Below are positions 1-9,084 of a stretch of 64,000 bases of DNA, one piece after another. The stretch's first letter is position 1. Each line of letters opens with the position of its first letter. The stretch spans positions 1 to 64,000 of the forward strand of contig NZ_BMYF01000023.1 of the NCBI RefSeq assembly GCF_014652135.1. The letters run 5' to 3'. This DNA is from Mongoliitalea lutea (GTDB taxonomy: Bacteria; Bacteroidota; Bacteroidia; Cytophagales; Cyclobacteriaceae). The position numbers were made by a program, and so were the translations under genes. A model generated the notes under the pieces. The model saw only the letters and a program-made list of their open reading frames with translations. It was not told where the DNA came from and did not search any database.

Positions 1-1
1 G

Positions 2-412
2 TTTCAGACCATGCGTCAACTGAGACTTACTTATGGGGAGGCGGAGCAGCTGTTCCGTAGGATGGTATTTAATGTTTTGGCACGTAACTGTGATGATCAT
101 ACCAAAAACTTTGCTTTTCTGATGGATCAGGAAGGTAAATGGAGCCTTTCTCCTGCTTACGATATCTGCCATGCTTACAGACCGGATAGTGTCTGGGTCA
201 GTCAGCATTGCCTGAGCATTAATGGTAAAAGGAAAGATTTTTTGATGGACGATTTTTTGGCGATAGCCAAGCAAAATTCTATCCGTAACCCTCAAGGCAT
301 TATCCAGGAAGTACAGGAAGTCGTTTCCCAATGGATGGATTATGCACAAAAATACAAGGTGAATTCAACGCTTGCAGAAGCGATTGCTGCTACTTTGGTC
401 AAGTTGGTGTAG
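2..412 (+). CDS. HipA-like serine/threonine kinase, C-terminal part (5' end outside window)
   Basis: The reading frame is open from base 2, so this is the 3' end of a gene that begins before the window; the first Met, at base 11, is internal. The visible 137 residues match the C-terminal kinase lobe of HipA toxins. They contain NCDDHTKNF, where the family's catalytic Asp and metal-binding Asn lie, and SPAYDI, the equivalent of the metal-binding DFG Asp. HipA proteins phosphorylate a translation factor or tRNA synthetase and are usually paired with an upstream HipB repressor or HipS-like protein; any partner here would be outside the window. The catalytic residues look intact. Confidence in the family is good, but whether it is toxic cannot be judged from this piece. 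Confidence 0.85.
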   Translation, partial: FQTMRQLRLTYGEAEQLFRRMVFNVLARNCDDHTKNFAFLMDQEGKWSLSPAYDICHAYRPDSVWVSQHCLSINGKRKDFLMDDFLAIAKQNSIRNPQGIIQEVQEVVSQWMDYAQKYKVNSTLAEAIAATLVKLV

Positions 413-473
413 CGGATGTTTTGTTAATCAGGTGTTACTTAATGGAGTTTTTTGACCTTTTAAATGGGTAGCT

Positions 474-637
474 ATCACATGATTAGGGTATTGGTAGTGT
501 TCTGAATTTCATGGAATTTTAAGGGTGATATTTCACGCGGCGACCGCAACGGTAGAAACGCAGCGTTCGCAGCGAGATGATATCAAAAATCGCCGCGTTC
601 GCCGCGCTTTTCTTTGCGCTCGCCGCGTGAAACAAAA
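474..637. repeat. Long palindromic interspersed repeat, copy R1
   Basis: The copy opens with a conserved tag (TCACATGATTAGGGTATT) and then a GC-rich palindrome. The left arm, TTTCACGCGGCGACCGCAAC at 531-550, is nearly the reverse complement of CTTTGCGCTCGCCGCGTGAA at 612-631. Copies R2 (1963-2124) and R3 (4859-5066) share the tag and the arms. All three end just upstream of a start codon. An open frame crossing this stretch is not a gene. Confidence 0.75.
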
Positions 638-648
638 ATCCTTAATCC

Positions 649-1938
649 ATGAAAAACCTAACATTCTTTGTCTTTTTGACAGTAATCATTTCCTCCTGCA
701 AGCAAGAACGTAAGGATCCCGCAATTTTTTACTATCCTGCTGAATGGGAACCACAAGAAGCTATATTATTGGGCTGGGCTGAAAGGGAACCTGAGTTTTT
801 CCCCTTGGCTGCAGATGTGGCACGAGCGCTTGAAGGTTCCACTTCTGTCATATTTGTATCAGATACCAGCGAAAATCCTCAAGTATTTAAGGAATATCTA
901 GTAGAAAATGGCCTAGATACGGCTTCATTTACTTTTTTGACCATCCCTATTCGGCAGGCTTTAGCCTTAAGAGATATTGGGCCTGTGTATCTGATCAATG
1001 GGTTGGGAGAGAAAAAGGCAGTCGATTTCAGGTGGTCATATCAGGACTTCTTTGAGCGCTTTTTAATTGAGAAAGGAGAAGAACCTGACTCAGCAAAGGT
1101 ATATGCCTCGTTCTTTGACCGAAATCAAAAAACAGATAGCCTGATAGCAGCAAGGAATGGTATCGAAGTCATTACTTCTTCATTGAACCTAGATGGGGGA
1201 GCAATTGAAGTCAATGGTAAAGGTACCATATTGCTGAATGAAGAGTGGATGTTTATGGTCAATCCGACTTCAACCAAGGAAAGCATGGAGCAGGAGTTGC
1301 AGCGCACATTGGGTGTTCATCATTTTATTTGGGTAGGGAAAGGCCTAGTAGAAGATGGTGATGTGTCGAAAATCATCATTCCTGGATATGTTACTATGGG
1401 CACCGCTGGTCATACGGATGAATACATTCGATTCGCCAATGCCAATACGATTCTTCTAGCCTGGGTGGATGAAAAAGAAAAAGATTTGCACCCTGTTCAT
1501 ACTGAAAACTATCTGAGAATGAAGGAAACGTATGATATTTTGATCAAGGCAAAAGATCAAGATGGCAGGCCTTTTAAGATCATTAAGGTTCCCATGCCAG
1601 ACCTTCGGCATAGGCCTAATGTGGTTGTAGAAAAATGGGCAATGAGTGATTCTACAATTGGAAAAGAGTATTTTGCCCCTGATCAGGGCGTGCAAGTCGG
1701 AGATACACTTCAGTATTTGTCGTCTTCTTCCTATTTGAATTTTTTGATTTCAAATGACAAGGTTTTATTACCCACCTACCTACATGTAGGCAGTTCGTCT
1801 GAAAAAGAAGAACGCGTAAAAGAAATCTTTTCAACTCTATACCCTGATAAAACTTTGGTTTGGATTGATGCTACAACCTATAATTGGGATGGTGGAGGTC
1901 TTCATTGTTACACCAAGCAAGTGCCTAAGGTAAATTGA
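649..1938 (+). CDS. Agmatine deiminase / peptidylarginine deiminase family lipoprotein
   Basis: The protein has 429 residues. The N-terminus is a lipoprotein signal, a hydrophobic stretch ending in the lipobox-like ISSC with Cys17, so the mature protein is probably anchored to a membrane. The rest matches the PAD_porph / agmatine deiminase fold: an early YPAEWEPQEA segment, the LDGGAIEVNG block, the GHTDEYIRF block with the catalytic His/Asp pair, and a C-terminal GGGLHCYTKQVP segment with the nucleophilic Cys. Family members hydrolyse the guanidinium group of agmatine or of peptidyl-arginine, releasing ammonia. Export and lipidation are unlike cytosolic AguA, so the substrate is uncertain. 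The ATG at 649 gives the best signal peptide. It sits directly after palindromic repeat R1, and the next gene follows after repeat R2. Confidence 0.85.
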   Translation: MKNLTFFVFLTVIISSCKQERKDPAIFYYPAEWEPQEAILLGWAEREPEFFPLAADVARALEGSTSVIFVSDTSENPQVFKEYLVENGLDTASFTFLTIPIRQALALRDIGPVYLINGLGEKKAVDFRWSYQDFFERFLIEKGEEPDSAKVYASFFDRNQKTDSLIAARNGIEVITSSLNLDGGAIEVNGKGTILLNEEWMFMVNPTSTKESMEQELQRTLGVHHFIWVGKGLVEDGDVSKIIIPGYVTMGTAGHTDEYIRFANANTILLAWVDEKEKDLHPVHTENYLRMKETYDILIKAKDQDGRPFKIIKVPMPDLRHRPNVVVEKWAMSDSTIGKEYFAPDQGVQVGDTLQYLSSSSYLNFLISNDKVLLPTYLHVGSSSEKEERVKEIFSTLYPDKTLVWIDATTYNWDGGGLHCYTKQVPKVN

Positions 1939-1962
1939 GAATTAGGGATTTTTTATCAAACC

Positions 1963-2124
1963 ATCACATCATTAGGGTATTGTGGGCAACTAGAAATTGA
2001 AAGAAATTTAGGGGAATAGTTTCACGCAACGAGCGCAGCGGAAAAAACGCAACGAGCGCCACGTGAGGGTTTTAAATTCGCTGTGTTCGCTTCGATTTCC
2101 TTAGCGTTCTCTGCGTGATACAAA
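1963..2124. repeat. Long palindromic interspersed repeat, copy R2
   Basis: It begins with the tag ATCACATCATTAGGGTATTG, followed by TTTCACGCAACGAGCGCAGC, and ends in GCGTTCTCTGCGTGATAC, a near-complement of the left arm. The layout matches R1 and R3, and R2 and R3 share a longer stretch around AGGGGAATRGTTTCACGCAA. It fills most of the gap between the deiminase gene and the next small gene. Confidence 0.75.
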
Positions 2125-2137
2125 AGATCTTGTTAAT

Positions 2138-2647
2138 ATGAAGTCATTATTTATACCCCTGTTTATTTTCTTGTTTATCAGTGATGCTTTCACACAATCT
2201 GATAGGCTTCAGGCATATAATCCATCAGGAATGACCCATTGGGAGCCATTTATCGGGCAATGGAAAGGAATCGGCTGGAGGTTGACAGAGGATGGTCAAC
2301 AAACAGAATGGCATCATGCCTATAACATCCAATTCAAACTAGATGGGAGACTTCTAATGCTGGAAAATACCACCACAGTGAAAGATGAGGTACACCACAA
2401 AAGCATAATCCTAGGAACTTATGATGAAAATGCTAATAATTTCCCCCTTCGTGTGTACTCTACCCTAACTCCAGAAGGGGATTATTCAGGAGTTTTTGAA
2501 CACGGGGCATTCATCTATTTCATGAACAAGAACTTACGTTTTTCCATGCAGGTAAATGAAAAAGGACAGATTTATGAAATCGGGGAAATGAAAATGGGCG
2601 ATCAGTGGGTGCAGGTTTTTGAAATGTTATCCTCCAAAGTGGATTAA
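2138..2647 (+). CDS. Small secreted protein, DUF1579/lipocalin-like
   Basis: This is a 169-residue protein with a classical signal peptide (MKSLFIPLFIFLFISDAFTQ). The mature part starts with a WEPFIGQWKGIGW block. It continues as alternating beta-like strands (LDGRLLMLENTT, SIILGTYDENANNFPLRVYST, GQIYEIGEMKMGDQW), the layout of small DUF1579-type or lipocalin-like beta-barrel proteins. Members of that group are uncharacterised, and no catalytic residues stand out. It sits 13 bases after repeat R2 and 35 bases before the next gene, so it may be co-transcribed with the membrane proteins that follow. The family assignment rests on pattern only; no more specific function can be given. Confidence 0.7.
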   Translation: MKSLFIPLFIFLFISDAFTQSDRLQAYNPSGMTHWEPFIGQWKGIGWRLTEDGQQTEWHHAYNIQFKLDGRLLMLENTTTVKDEVHHKSIILGTYDENANNFPLRVYSTLTPEGDYSGVFEHGAFIYFMNKNLRFSMQVNEKGQIYEIGEMKMGDQWVQVFEMLSSKVD

Positions 2648-2682
2648 TTGAAAGTACTATGAATTTTTAATGAAATGTAAAT

Positions 2683-4044
2683 ATGGATATACAGTCGAAT
2701 CATTCATCAACCTGGTCACTTCCAAAAAAGCTGTCCCTCCGCTTCGCCTTTATTTTTACCGTCCTCTTCATTTTCCTGTTGGATTGGTATAGCAATGCAT
2801 TTTCGTTGGGGCTATTCTATTTAGGAGAGTTAAATAAGGTTTTGGATCCGGTCATTTTTTGGATAGGAGACAAGCTGTTTGGTATCGACTACCCGATTTT
2901 AACCCCCACACCGGGGAATCACAGCGACAGCACCTACATATACATACTCTATTTCACCATGATAGCTCTCTCTGTCATTGGAGCCATAGTTTGGAGTTTG
3001 ATTGATCGTGCACGTAAGAACCTAGATGTTCAATACTACTGGCTCACTGTTATTATTCGGTATTTCTTAGCACTTAATTTATTGGCTTTTGCACTGGAGA
3101 AGTTTTTCAAAGTGCAGTTCCCCGATTTAGGTTTTTATCAATTGTCAGAGCCTTTAGGTGATATGTCTCCAATGAGCCTGGCATGGGCTTTTTTTGGATA
3201 CTCTTATGGCTACAACCTTTTTATGGGCTTGGCAGAAAGTGCTGCATTGCTGCTACTTTTCCGTAGAACAGCAAATTTTGGTGCCCTTCTTACTGTGGCT
3301 GCAATGGCCAATGTGGCAGCGATTAATATCAACTATGACATCCATGCGAAGGTTTACGCATCAATGATGTTGTTGATGGCCCTGTTCCTTCTACTCCCAA
3401 GTATTAAATCTTTATACAGATTCTTTTTTTTCGAGGAGGCAGTATCACTTAAAATTCAAAAAGCACCGATGTTCAAAAAACGATGGATGCGAGTCTCAGC
3501 CTTGGTTTTCAAATGGATTGTAATTGTGGTACATGTGGGTTATTTACTAAATCTATATTGGGGAATCCATACTAGAAGCCTAAACCGAACCCCCGCAGAG
3601 TTATATGGTATTTATGATATTGAATCCTTTGTACTAAACAATGACACGCTTTCATCAGGTAATTCATCACGCTGGAATCAGTTTGTTTTTGAAAGAGGCA
3701 GGAACGCGGTTCGTATGAGTCGTGACAGCATTGCATTTATGTACACAGATTTTGATGAAAAACGGATTTTTGTATTCGATGATGAGGTTCGTTTGATGTT
3801 GCAGATACAGGAAATATACAGAGAGCAGGGAAGTTTTGATAAAATGGATTCTTTGCTCATTGAAAAACAAGCCGGAATTGTCTTGTATTATGATTTGCTT
3901 GACGCCAGCAGGGTTGATTTTAAAGGTATATTTAACAATGACTCTTTATTGATTTCTGCCAAACGAGTTCCCATCGAAATCAAAGACTTTAGATTGATGA
4001 AAAGCAAGATTAACAAGGTAACGGAAGTTCCTTACATGTATTGA
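2683..4044 (+). CDS. DoxX-like integral membrane protein
   Basis: The protein has 453 residues. The first 290 or so carry at least seven hydrophobic segments, including FAFIFTVLFIFLLDW, IYILYFTMIALSVIGAIVW and VYASMMLLMALFLLLPS. Between them lies a DoxX-like region with conserved aromatic and acidic residues in YFLALNLLAFALEKFFKVQF. After a final membrane helix near residues 265-285, a soluble C-terminal domain of about 150 residues follows (ELYGIYDIESFVLNNDTL onward). It resembles the exported beta-rich tail found on Bacteroidetes DoxX-like proteins. Function is unknown; the DoxX superfamily includes quinone-linked and redox-related membrane proteins. A 15-base gap separates it from the next membrane-protein gene, which suggests an operon. 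Confidence 0.7.
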   Translation: MDIQSNHSSTWSLPKKLSLRFAFIFTVLFIFLLDWYSNAFSLGLFYLGELNKVLDPVIFWIGDKLFGIDYPILTPTPGNHSDSTYIYILYFTMIALSVIGAIVWSLIDRARKNLDVQYYWLTVIIRYFLALNLLAFALEKFFKVQFPDLGFYQLSEPLGDMSPMSLAWAFFGYSYGYNLFMGLAESAALLLLFRRTANFGALLTVAAMANVAAININYDIHAKVYASMMLLMALFLLLPSIKSLYRFFFFEEAVSLKIQKAPMFKKRWMRVSALVFKWIVIVVHVGYLLNLYWGIHTRSLNRTPAELYGIYDIESFVLNNDTLSSGNSSRWNQFVFERGRNAVRMSRDSIAFMYTDFDEKRIFVFDDEVRLMLQIQEIYREQGSFDKMDSLLIEKQAGIVLYYDLLDASRVDFKGIFNNDSLLISAKRVPIEIKDFRLMKSKINKVTEVPYMY

Positions 4045-4059
4045 AGTAAATGACATTTT

Positions 4060-4806
4060 ATGAAACAACACCACTCCCGGTTTTATCTTATCATCACTAT
4101 CCTACTTTTGCTCTTTGTTCTGATTGGCTTCTCGCGAACTTTTTATTTAAGGCAATTCTTCGAACAGCCTGAACGTTGGCAACTTGACCAACTTCCATTG
4201 GTTTATGTAATTCACGGCATTGTGTTGACTGCTTGGTTTATGCTGTTGGTGCTGCAGTCGGCACTGATCAATCTTCGCAAGGTATCTATTCATAGGAAGC
4301 TTGGATTCGCTATGGCTTTTTTAGCAGTTTTGGTGGTTTTCACCGGTGTTCAGGTAGTGCTTGATTCCACACCAAGGTCTATACGAATGGGTCTACTTGA
4401 TCCGGAAAGTATAAGCGAAATGAGAGGGCAATCTTTTCCCTTATTTCTAGACCTCTTGTCACTTGTGGTTTTTACAGGTGCCATTGCAATAGCCCTTGTA
4501 TTTAGAAAAAATCCGGTACTTCATAGAACCTCCGTTTTGACCGGTTCATTCGCATTTATGGTGGTAGCGCTCGCACGGGCAACAGCATTTGTGTTTCCAA
4601 GTTCCGGGCTAGGTCTGCTGGTTGCCTTATTTTTCTTGCTTCCCATTCTATTGATGGTGCATGACTGGATTATATTTAAGCGCTTCCCCAAATATGCTTT
4701 CATAGGATTTATGGTCTTGTTGCTTATGGTCGTTTTTGCATTTGCTATTCCGCAAACAGATTGGGGATACCGCTTTTTCATAAACTACTTGAGTGGGCTT
4801 ATTTGA
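4060..4806 (+). CDS. Seven-helix integral membrane protein, unknown function
   Basis: The 248-residue protein is almost entirely membrane helices, starting with FYLIITILLLLFVLIGFSRTFYL. The segment PLVYVIHGIVLTAWFMLLVLQ followed by RKVSIHRKLGFA is typical of a widespread family of uncharacterised bacterial membrane proteins related to DUF2306, where the His residues in the second and third helices are conserved. A DUF2306 protein lies further along at 8093. The gene begins 15 bases after the DoxX-like gene and is probably in the same transcript. It ends before repeat R3. No enzymatic motif is visible. Confidence 0.65.
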   Translation: MKQHHSRFYLIITILLLLFVLIGFSRTFYLRQFFEQPERWQLDQLPLVYVIHGIVLTAWFMLLVLQSALINLRKVSIHRKLGFAMAFLAVLVVFTGVQVVLDSTPRSIRMGLLDPESISEMRGQSFPLFLDLLSLVVFTGAIAIALVFRKNPVLHRTSVLTGSFAFMVVALARATAFVFPSSGLGLLVALFFLLPILLMVHDWIIFKRFPKYAFIGFMVLLLMVVFAFAIPQTDWGYRFFINYLSGLI

Positions 4807-4858
4807 TGAAGTAGAAAATTAATAAGAGTTAGTTAAGGTTAGCATGATTACTTCTTTA

Positions 4859-5066
4859 TCACATCATTAGGGTATTGTGGGCAATTTGAAATAGAGGGAA
4901 ATTTAGGGGAATGGTTTCACGCAACGAGCGCAACGAATTTTACGCGGCGTACGCAACGAAAAAAACGCTAACCTTTTCCCGAATTTCGGGAGATTGCCAA
5001 GAGATGACTTCAAAAATCGTGGCGCTCGCCGCGCTTTCCTTTGCGCTCGCCGCGTGAACCCCAAAA
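4859..5066. repeat. Long palindromic interspersed repeat, copy R3
   Basis: The copy begins with the R-family tag ending CATTAGGGTATTG. It continues through TTTCACGCAACGAGCGCAAC, includes an extra internal segment (ACGCGGCGTACGCAACGAAA), and closes with CTTTGCGCTCGCCGCGTGAA, the complement of the R1 left arm. Its right edge is only about ten bases before the start codon of the amidohydrolase gene, so the repeat must lie in the leader or promoter of that gene. Confidence 0.75.
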
Positions 5067-5076
5067 CCAAAAACAC

Positions 5077-6813
5077 ATGAAAAAACTCACACTTTTCACT
5101 CTCTTAGGATGGATCTTTTTTGCTTGTTCCAGCCCTTCCCATGATCTCCTGATCACCAATGTCAATGTCATAGATGTAGTCACGGGAGAAGTACTCCCCA
5201 ACCGCACCGTGGCCATTGATGGCGATGAAATCACCGCCATTTATACCAAAACAATTAAGCCTAGTAAAGGAACTGAAGTGGTAGATGGAACGGATAAATA
5301 CCTGATTCCTGGACTTTGGGATATGCATGTTCATAATAACTGGAACTACGAAGATACCAATGACCTGATGCTGGCTAATGGTATTACAGGTGCAAGGGAG
5401 ATGTGGGGGAATATGGCCATTCTAAGAAAAATGATCGAAGAGAGAGCGGCAGGAAAGCCTATTATTGATATATATTCGGCAGGAGTATTGACGGATGGGG
5501 CTCCTAAAATATGGCCTTCTTCTGCGGAAGTGACTGATCCCACAGCTGCGGAAGCATTGGTAAGGTGTCAAGTTCGGGCAGGAGCAGATTTTATCAAGGT
5601 TTATTCTATGTTGGACAGTGCTTGCTTTTTTACTATAGGAAAAACAGCCACAGAATTGGGCGTTCCATTTTCAGGGCATGTTCCTGAGGCAGTACCTATT
5701 TTTGACGCCCTTGCGGCAGGAATGCTTACATCTGAACATCTGTATGGGTTGCACCAGTTGGGTATTTCTGAACAAGAAAACAAGCAATTAGATAGTTTAT
5801 TTGAGGTTGGTAATCAGTTTGAAGCATTCAGGCGGGAGCTGAAATTTTTCAATTCTTCAGTTATGAAAGAAAAGCTTCAAAAATTGGACCTATCAAAACA
5901 TTGGTTTTCTCCAACCATGGTTACCAACAGGGGGATTAGGTCTATGCAGGATAGTGTTTTCACATCAGACCCTAGGATTTCGTATTTGCCTAATTATATG
6001 ACAGAGGACTGGAAACCAAGAAGGACTATGGGAAGCCAACGGATGATGCCGAGCTTAGCGTTGATGCAGCAATTGTATCAAAATGACTTTCAGATTTTAA
6101 CTATCCTGATTGAAAGTAAAGCCCAAATCATAGCAGGTACAGATTATCCCAATCCTTGGGCCTTCCCTGGATTTAGCATGCATGATGAATTGGAAATCTA
6201 CGTGCAGGCAGGTATGATGCCATTACAGGCTCTACAAACAGCTACGCTCAATCCGGCTAAAGTCATGAATAATGATCGAATTGGAAGTGTTGAAAAAGGG
6301 AGATTGGCAAGCTTGGAACTGCTAAATAGCAATCCTTTAGAGGATATCAATGCAGTCAGGGATATTGAGAGTGTGATTCTCAGAGGCAAGACATTCAATC
6401 GAGGCGAATTGGATGATATGCTTGCCAATGCTAAAAGGAAAGCTGCTTTGCCTGACGTGATGACCCTTTTAGGACCTAGGGTACAAGAAGGAAAGTTGGA
6501 TGAATTATTGTATCTATTGGAAACCAAACTGGATAGCCTGTCAGAACATTATCACTTAGCTTCATTGGAATATGGACTTAATGGTATGGGGTACCAAAGT
6601 TTGAATGGTGAAAAAGGTGTTGAATCAGCACAGGAGATTTTTGCTTTGAATACCCGCTTGTTTCCACATAGTCAAAACGTTTGGGATAGCTATGCAGAAT
6701 GCTTTTTGATGCAAGGGGACACAACCAATGCAGTCGAATACTACCAAAAAGCACTGGATATCTATCCCTGTAATCAGGTAATTGAGAAGCGATTGCTGGT
6801 GTTGAAGCCTTAA
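5077..6813 (+). CDS. Amidohydrolase family lipoprotein with C-terminal TPR-like tail
   Basis: The start at 5077 (MKKLTLFTLLGWIFFAC) was chosen because it gives a lipoprotein signal with a lipobox Cys17. A longer frame reading back to 5041 would run into repeat R3. The 578-residue product is a metal-dependent amidohydrolase: an N-terminal beta domain (LITNVNVIDVVTGE), the metal-binding GLWDMHVH motif near residue 78, the SGHVPE and SEHLYG His ligands, and AGTDYP carrying the late metal-binding Asp. After the imidazolonepropionase-like domain (GRLASLELLNSNPLEDI), the last 120 or so residues look helical and TPR-like (VWDSYAECFLMQGDTTNAVEYY). Such proteins hydrolyse cyclic amides or dipeptides, but the substrate is not evident. 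The next gene follows within 25 bases. Confidence 0.85.
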   Translation: MKKLTLFTLLGWIFFACSSPSHDLLITNVNVIDVVTGEVLPNRTVAIDGDEITAIYTKTIKPSKGTEVVDGTDKYLIPGLWDMHVHNNWNYEDTNDLMLANGITGAREMWGNMAILRKMIEERAAGKPIIDIYSAGVLTDGAPKIWPSSAEVTDPTAAEALVRCQVRAGADFIKVYSMLDSACFFTIGKTATELGVPFSGHVPEAVPIFDALAAGMLTSEHLYGLHQLGISEQENKQLDSLFEVGNQFEAFRRELKFFNSSVMKEKLQKLDLSKHWFSPTMVTNRGIRSMQDSVFTSDPRISYLPNYMTEDWKPRRTMGSQRMMPSLALMQQLYQNDFQILTILIESKAQIIAGTDYPNPWAFPGFSMHDELEIYVQAGMMPLQALQTATLNPAKVMNNDRIGSVEKGRLASLELLNSNPLEDINAVRDIESVILRGKTFNRGELDDMLANAKRKAALPDVMTLLGPRVQEGKLDELLYLLETKLDSLSEHYHLASLEYGLNGMGYQSLNGEKGVESAQEIFALNTRLFPHSQNVWDSYAECFLMQGDTTNAVEYYQKALDIYPCNQVIEKRLLVLKP

Positions 6814-6836
6814 GTTTAACCCCAAATCTACACACT

Positions 6837-8072
6837 ATGAAAACACTTGCCCCTTTGTCCCAATCCAAAAGAATCGATCTGGTAGATTCTTTAAGAGGAT
6901 TTGCCATTTTCGGAATTCTGATGGTCAATATGCCAGCTTTTTTCAAACCAGGAGTGGAGTTGATCATGTTACCTTCCTTTGGAGAAAGTACCATGGAGAT
7001 CCTTTCCAATGGTTTTATTTACTTCTTTTTCACTGGAAAATTCTTCGTCTTGTTTTCCCTCTTATTTGGTTTTGGCTTCTATATCTTTCTTCATAAAGAC
7101 GAGGAAGTAAGCAAACAGAATATCAGCTTATTTCGGAAGAGGCTTTTCTGGCTCTTGATTATTGCCATTGCACATATTGCATTGCTATGGGAAGGAGATA
7201 TTCTTTTTTACTATGCCCTGTTTGGATTCTTATTGATTCTGTTCAGAAAGTCCTCTACCAAGAAAATCATCATTTGGATGCTGGTATTTTTATTGATTCC
7301 CATCGTATTTGTAGGTTTGATCAGCATGCTGCCTCAATTTCTAGCCTCCAACCCAGAGGCATTGCAGGCGATGGAGAAGGGCAGTCAGGAGCAATTGGTA
7401 GCTACCCAAGATTTAGTTCAAAGAGCCTATCAGGTTTACAATTCAGGTTCTTACAGTGAAGTTATTCAGATGAATATTGAGCAATGGTTTTTCTTATTAT
7501 CTGGGATAATTATCTTTTATCCCACCTGTATGGTCATGTTCTTGATGGGCTTATTGATAGGAAGAAGTGGCTTTTTTGCCCGAACCATGGAGTATGAACA
7601 GCAACTCAAGAAAATCTTTTGGATATCCCTGCCAATTGGAGTTCTGTTAAATGTAGGCCTCTTACTTTCCCTTGCCAATGCCAATCCGGCTTCTTTGGAT
7701 CATTGGGCATTTATCGGAAGGACCACAGGGGTTTTAGGGGGGATAGTGATGATGTTTACCTATGTTTCAGGCTTTATCCTGTTGTACAATCGAGAGAAGT
7801 TTCGAGGACTGTTTTCGGGCTTTTCAGCTGTAGGAAGAATAGCCCTTACCAATTATATTTCACATTCATTGATAGCCTTGTTGCTGTTTAGGTTAGGTTT
7901 ATTTGATTTGTTTGGAGAAATCGAAGTCTGGCAGGGTATCTTGTTGGTCTTAGCTATTTTCAGCTTCCAAATTTCCTTTAGCAAATTTTGGCTAAGCAAG
8001 TATAGGTTCGGTCCATTGGAGTGGTTGTGGAGGTCGGTGACTTATGGGAAAATACCTGCATTTAAATTGTAA
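6837..8072 (+). CDS. DUF418 (YeiB-like) membrane protein
   Basis: The protein has 411 residues. It begins with the characteristic RIDLVDSLRGFAIFGILMVN segment, followed by about nine or ten transmembrane helices. It ends with the DUF418 signature GPLEWLWRSVTYGK near the C-terminus. DUF418/YeiB proteins are polytopic inner-membrane proteins related to acyltransferase-3-type and heparan acetyltransferase-like membrane enzymes; their biochemical role is not established. It sits in the same rightward cluster as the amidohydrolase, 23 bases upstream, and the DUF2306 gene, 20 bases downstream, so the three are likely co-transcribed. The family assignment is secure. Confidence 0.9.
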   Translation: MKTLAPLSQSKRIDLVDSLRGFAIFGILMVNMPAFFKPGVELIMLPSFGESTMEILSNGFIYFFFTGKFFVLFSLLFGFGFYIFLHKDEEVSKQNISLFRKRLFWLLIIAIAHIALLWEGDILFYYALFGFLLILFRKSSTKKIIIWMLVFLLIPIVFVGLISMLPQFLASNPEALQAMEKGSQEQLVATQDLVQRAYQVYNSGSYSEVIQMNIEQWFFLLSGIIIFYPTCMVMFLMGLLIGRSGFFARTMEYEQQLKKIFWISLPIGVLLNVGLLLSLANANPASLDHWAFIGRTTGVLGGIVMMFTYVSGFILLYNREKFRGLFSGFSAVGRIALTNYISHSLIALLLFRLGLFDLFGEIEVWQGILLVLAIFSFQISFSKFWLSKYRFGPLEWLWRSVTYGKIPAFKL

Positions 8073-8092
8073 ATTACTTTAAAAACCACGTT

Positions 8093-8926
8093 ATGATATC
8101 AAATACCAGATCAAGCACTCCCCATTCAAATAGCTTTGTTACCCTTACCGGCTATTTATTAGTAGCTATTGTTTGGATCAGTTCAGGGCTTTTTGGATTG
8201 TACATTGTGGCCCACTATGGTGGAAGTTTTGTTAGTAGTAAGATGGAGCAATGGAATGGTTTATTCAATCCCAATCTTTATGACCCGAATTATATCCAAG
8301 CCACAAGAGGCATGGCATTACATTTTGTAGCAGGGGGTATTATTCTGGTTTTGGGAAGTATACAGCTACTCGAGTGGGTACGCAATCGCTTTTTGAATTT
8401 TCATAGGATAGTTGGTAGAATTTATATATTCGCATGTTTGCTGACGGCTTTAGGAGGATTGACTTTTATTTTTCTTCGGGGAACTGTTGGAGGCCCCGTC
8501 ATGAACGTGGGTTTTGGAGCTTATGGTATAGCCATGTTGATATGTAGCATTCAAACTATACGCTTTGCTAGGATTAAATTAGTGGAACAACATAAGGCTT
8601 GGGCTATTCGATTGTATGCTTTGGCAATTGGTTCTTGGCTCTACAGGATGTACTATGGTTTTATGTTTTTTACAGGATTTTTGCCTCTGGAGGCAAGGGA
8701 GTTTAGAGATCCAATCGATGTATTTATGATTTTTTTCTTTTGGGTTCCCAATTTGCTGGTCGCTGAATTTTTTATCCGCTCTTCAACCAACAAATTACCC
8801 AAATCCATTCAACTATCCGGTTCCCTTATGCTTTGGTTGGTTATTGTTTTTATTTCGCTAGCTACTTACAATGTCACCAAAGGATCTTGGGGACCCGCTA
8901 TTTTGGGTATGTTTGGACTGTATTAG
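8093..8926 (+). CDS. DUF2306 membrane protein
   Basis: The 277-residue protein carries the conserved DUF2306 layout. An N-terminal helix is followed by RGMALHFVAGGIILVLGSIQLLEWVR, with its conserved helix His, and then by FHRIVGRIYIFACLL. Next come GAYGIAMLICSIQTIRFA and VEQHKAWAIRLYALAIGSWLYRMYYG, where His and Arg are typical. About seven membrane helices are predicted by eye. The repeated conserved His residues have led to suggestions of haem or metal binding in related families, but no function is established. It is the last gene of the rightward cluster and faces the leftward S9 peptidase gene across a bidirectional terminator. Confidence 0.85.
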   Translation: MISNTRSSTPHSNSFVTLTGYLLVAIVWISSGLFGLYIVAHYGGSFVSSKMEQWNGLFNPNLYDPNYIQATRGMALHFVAGGIILVLGSIQLLEWVRNRFLNFHRIVGRIYIFACLLTALGGLTFIFLRGTVGGPVMNVGFGAYGIAMLICSIQTIRFARIKLVEQHKAWAIRLYALAIGSWLYRMYYGFMFFTGFLPLEAREFRDPIDVFMIFFFWVPNLLVAEFFIRSSTNKLPKSIQLSGSLMLWLVIVFISLATYNVTKGSWGPAILGMFGLY

Positions 8927-9009
8927 GACGATATTTTGGAAAAGAAAATCCTAATAAGAAAATAGCTAAAAGAAGGCTTTAAGATTTCTCAAAAAATATT
9001 TGCAAAAAA

Positions 9010-9039
9010 AACAGGGCTGAAATTGGTTTCAGCCCTGTT
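9010..9039. terminator. Bidirectional intrinsic terminator between convergent genes
   Basis: A perfect 13-bp stem (AACAGGGCTGAAA paired with TTTCAGCCCTGTT) encloses a 4-base TTGG loop. On the minus strand it is followed by a run of U, so it mainly ends the leftward S9 peptidase transcript. It also lies downstream of the rightward DUF2306 gene. Confidence 0.85.
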
Positions 9040-9084
9040 CATTTAAAATATGTTTACTGATGTTTTTAGGTCTATTAGCTTAAT

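Noticed and set aside
525-713. Open frame across repeat R1
   Set aside because: It is made almost wholly of the palindromic repeat, overlaps the deiminase start in another frame and has no family features.
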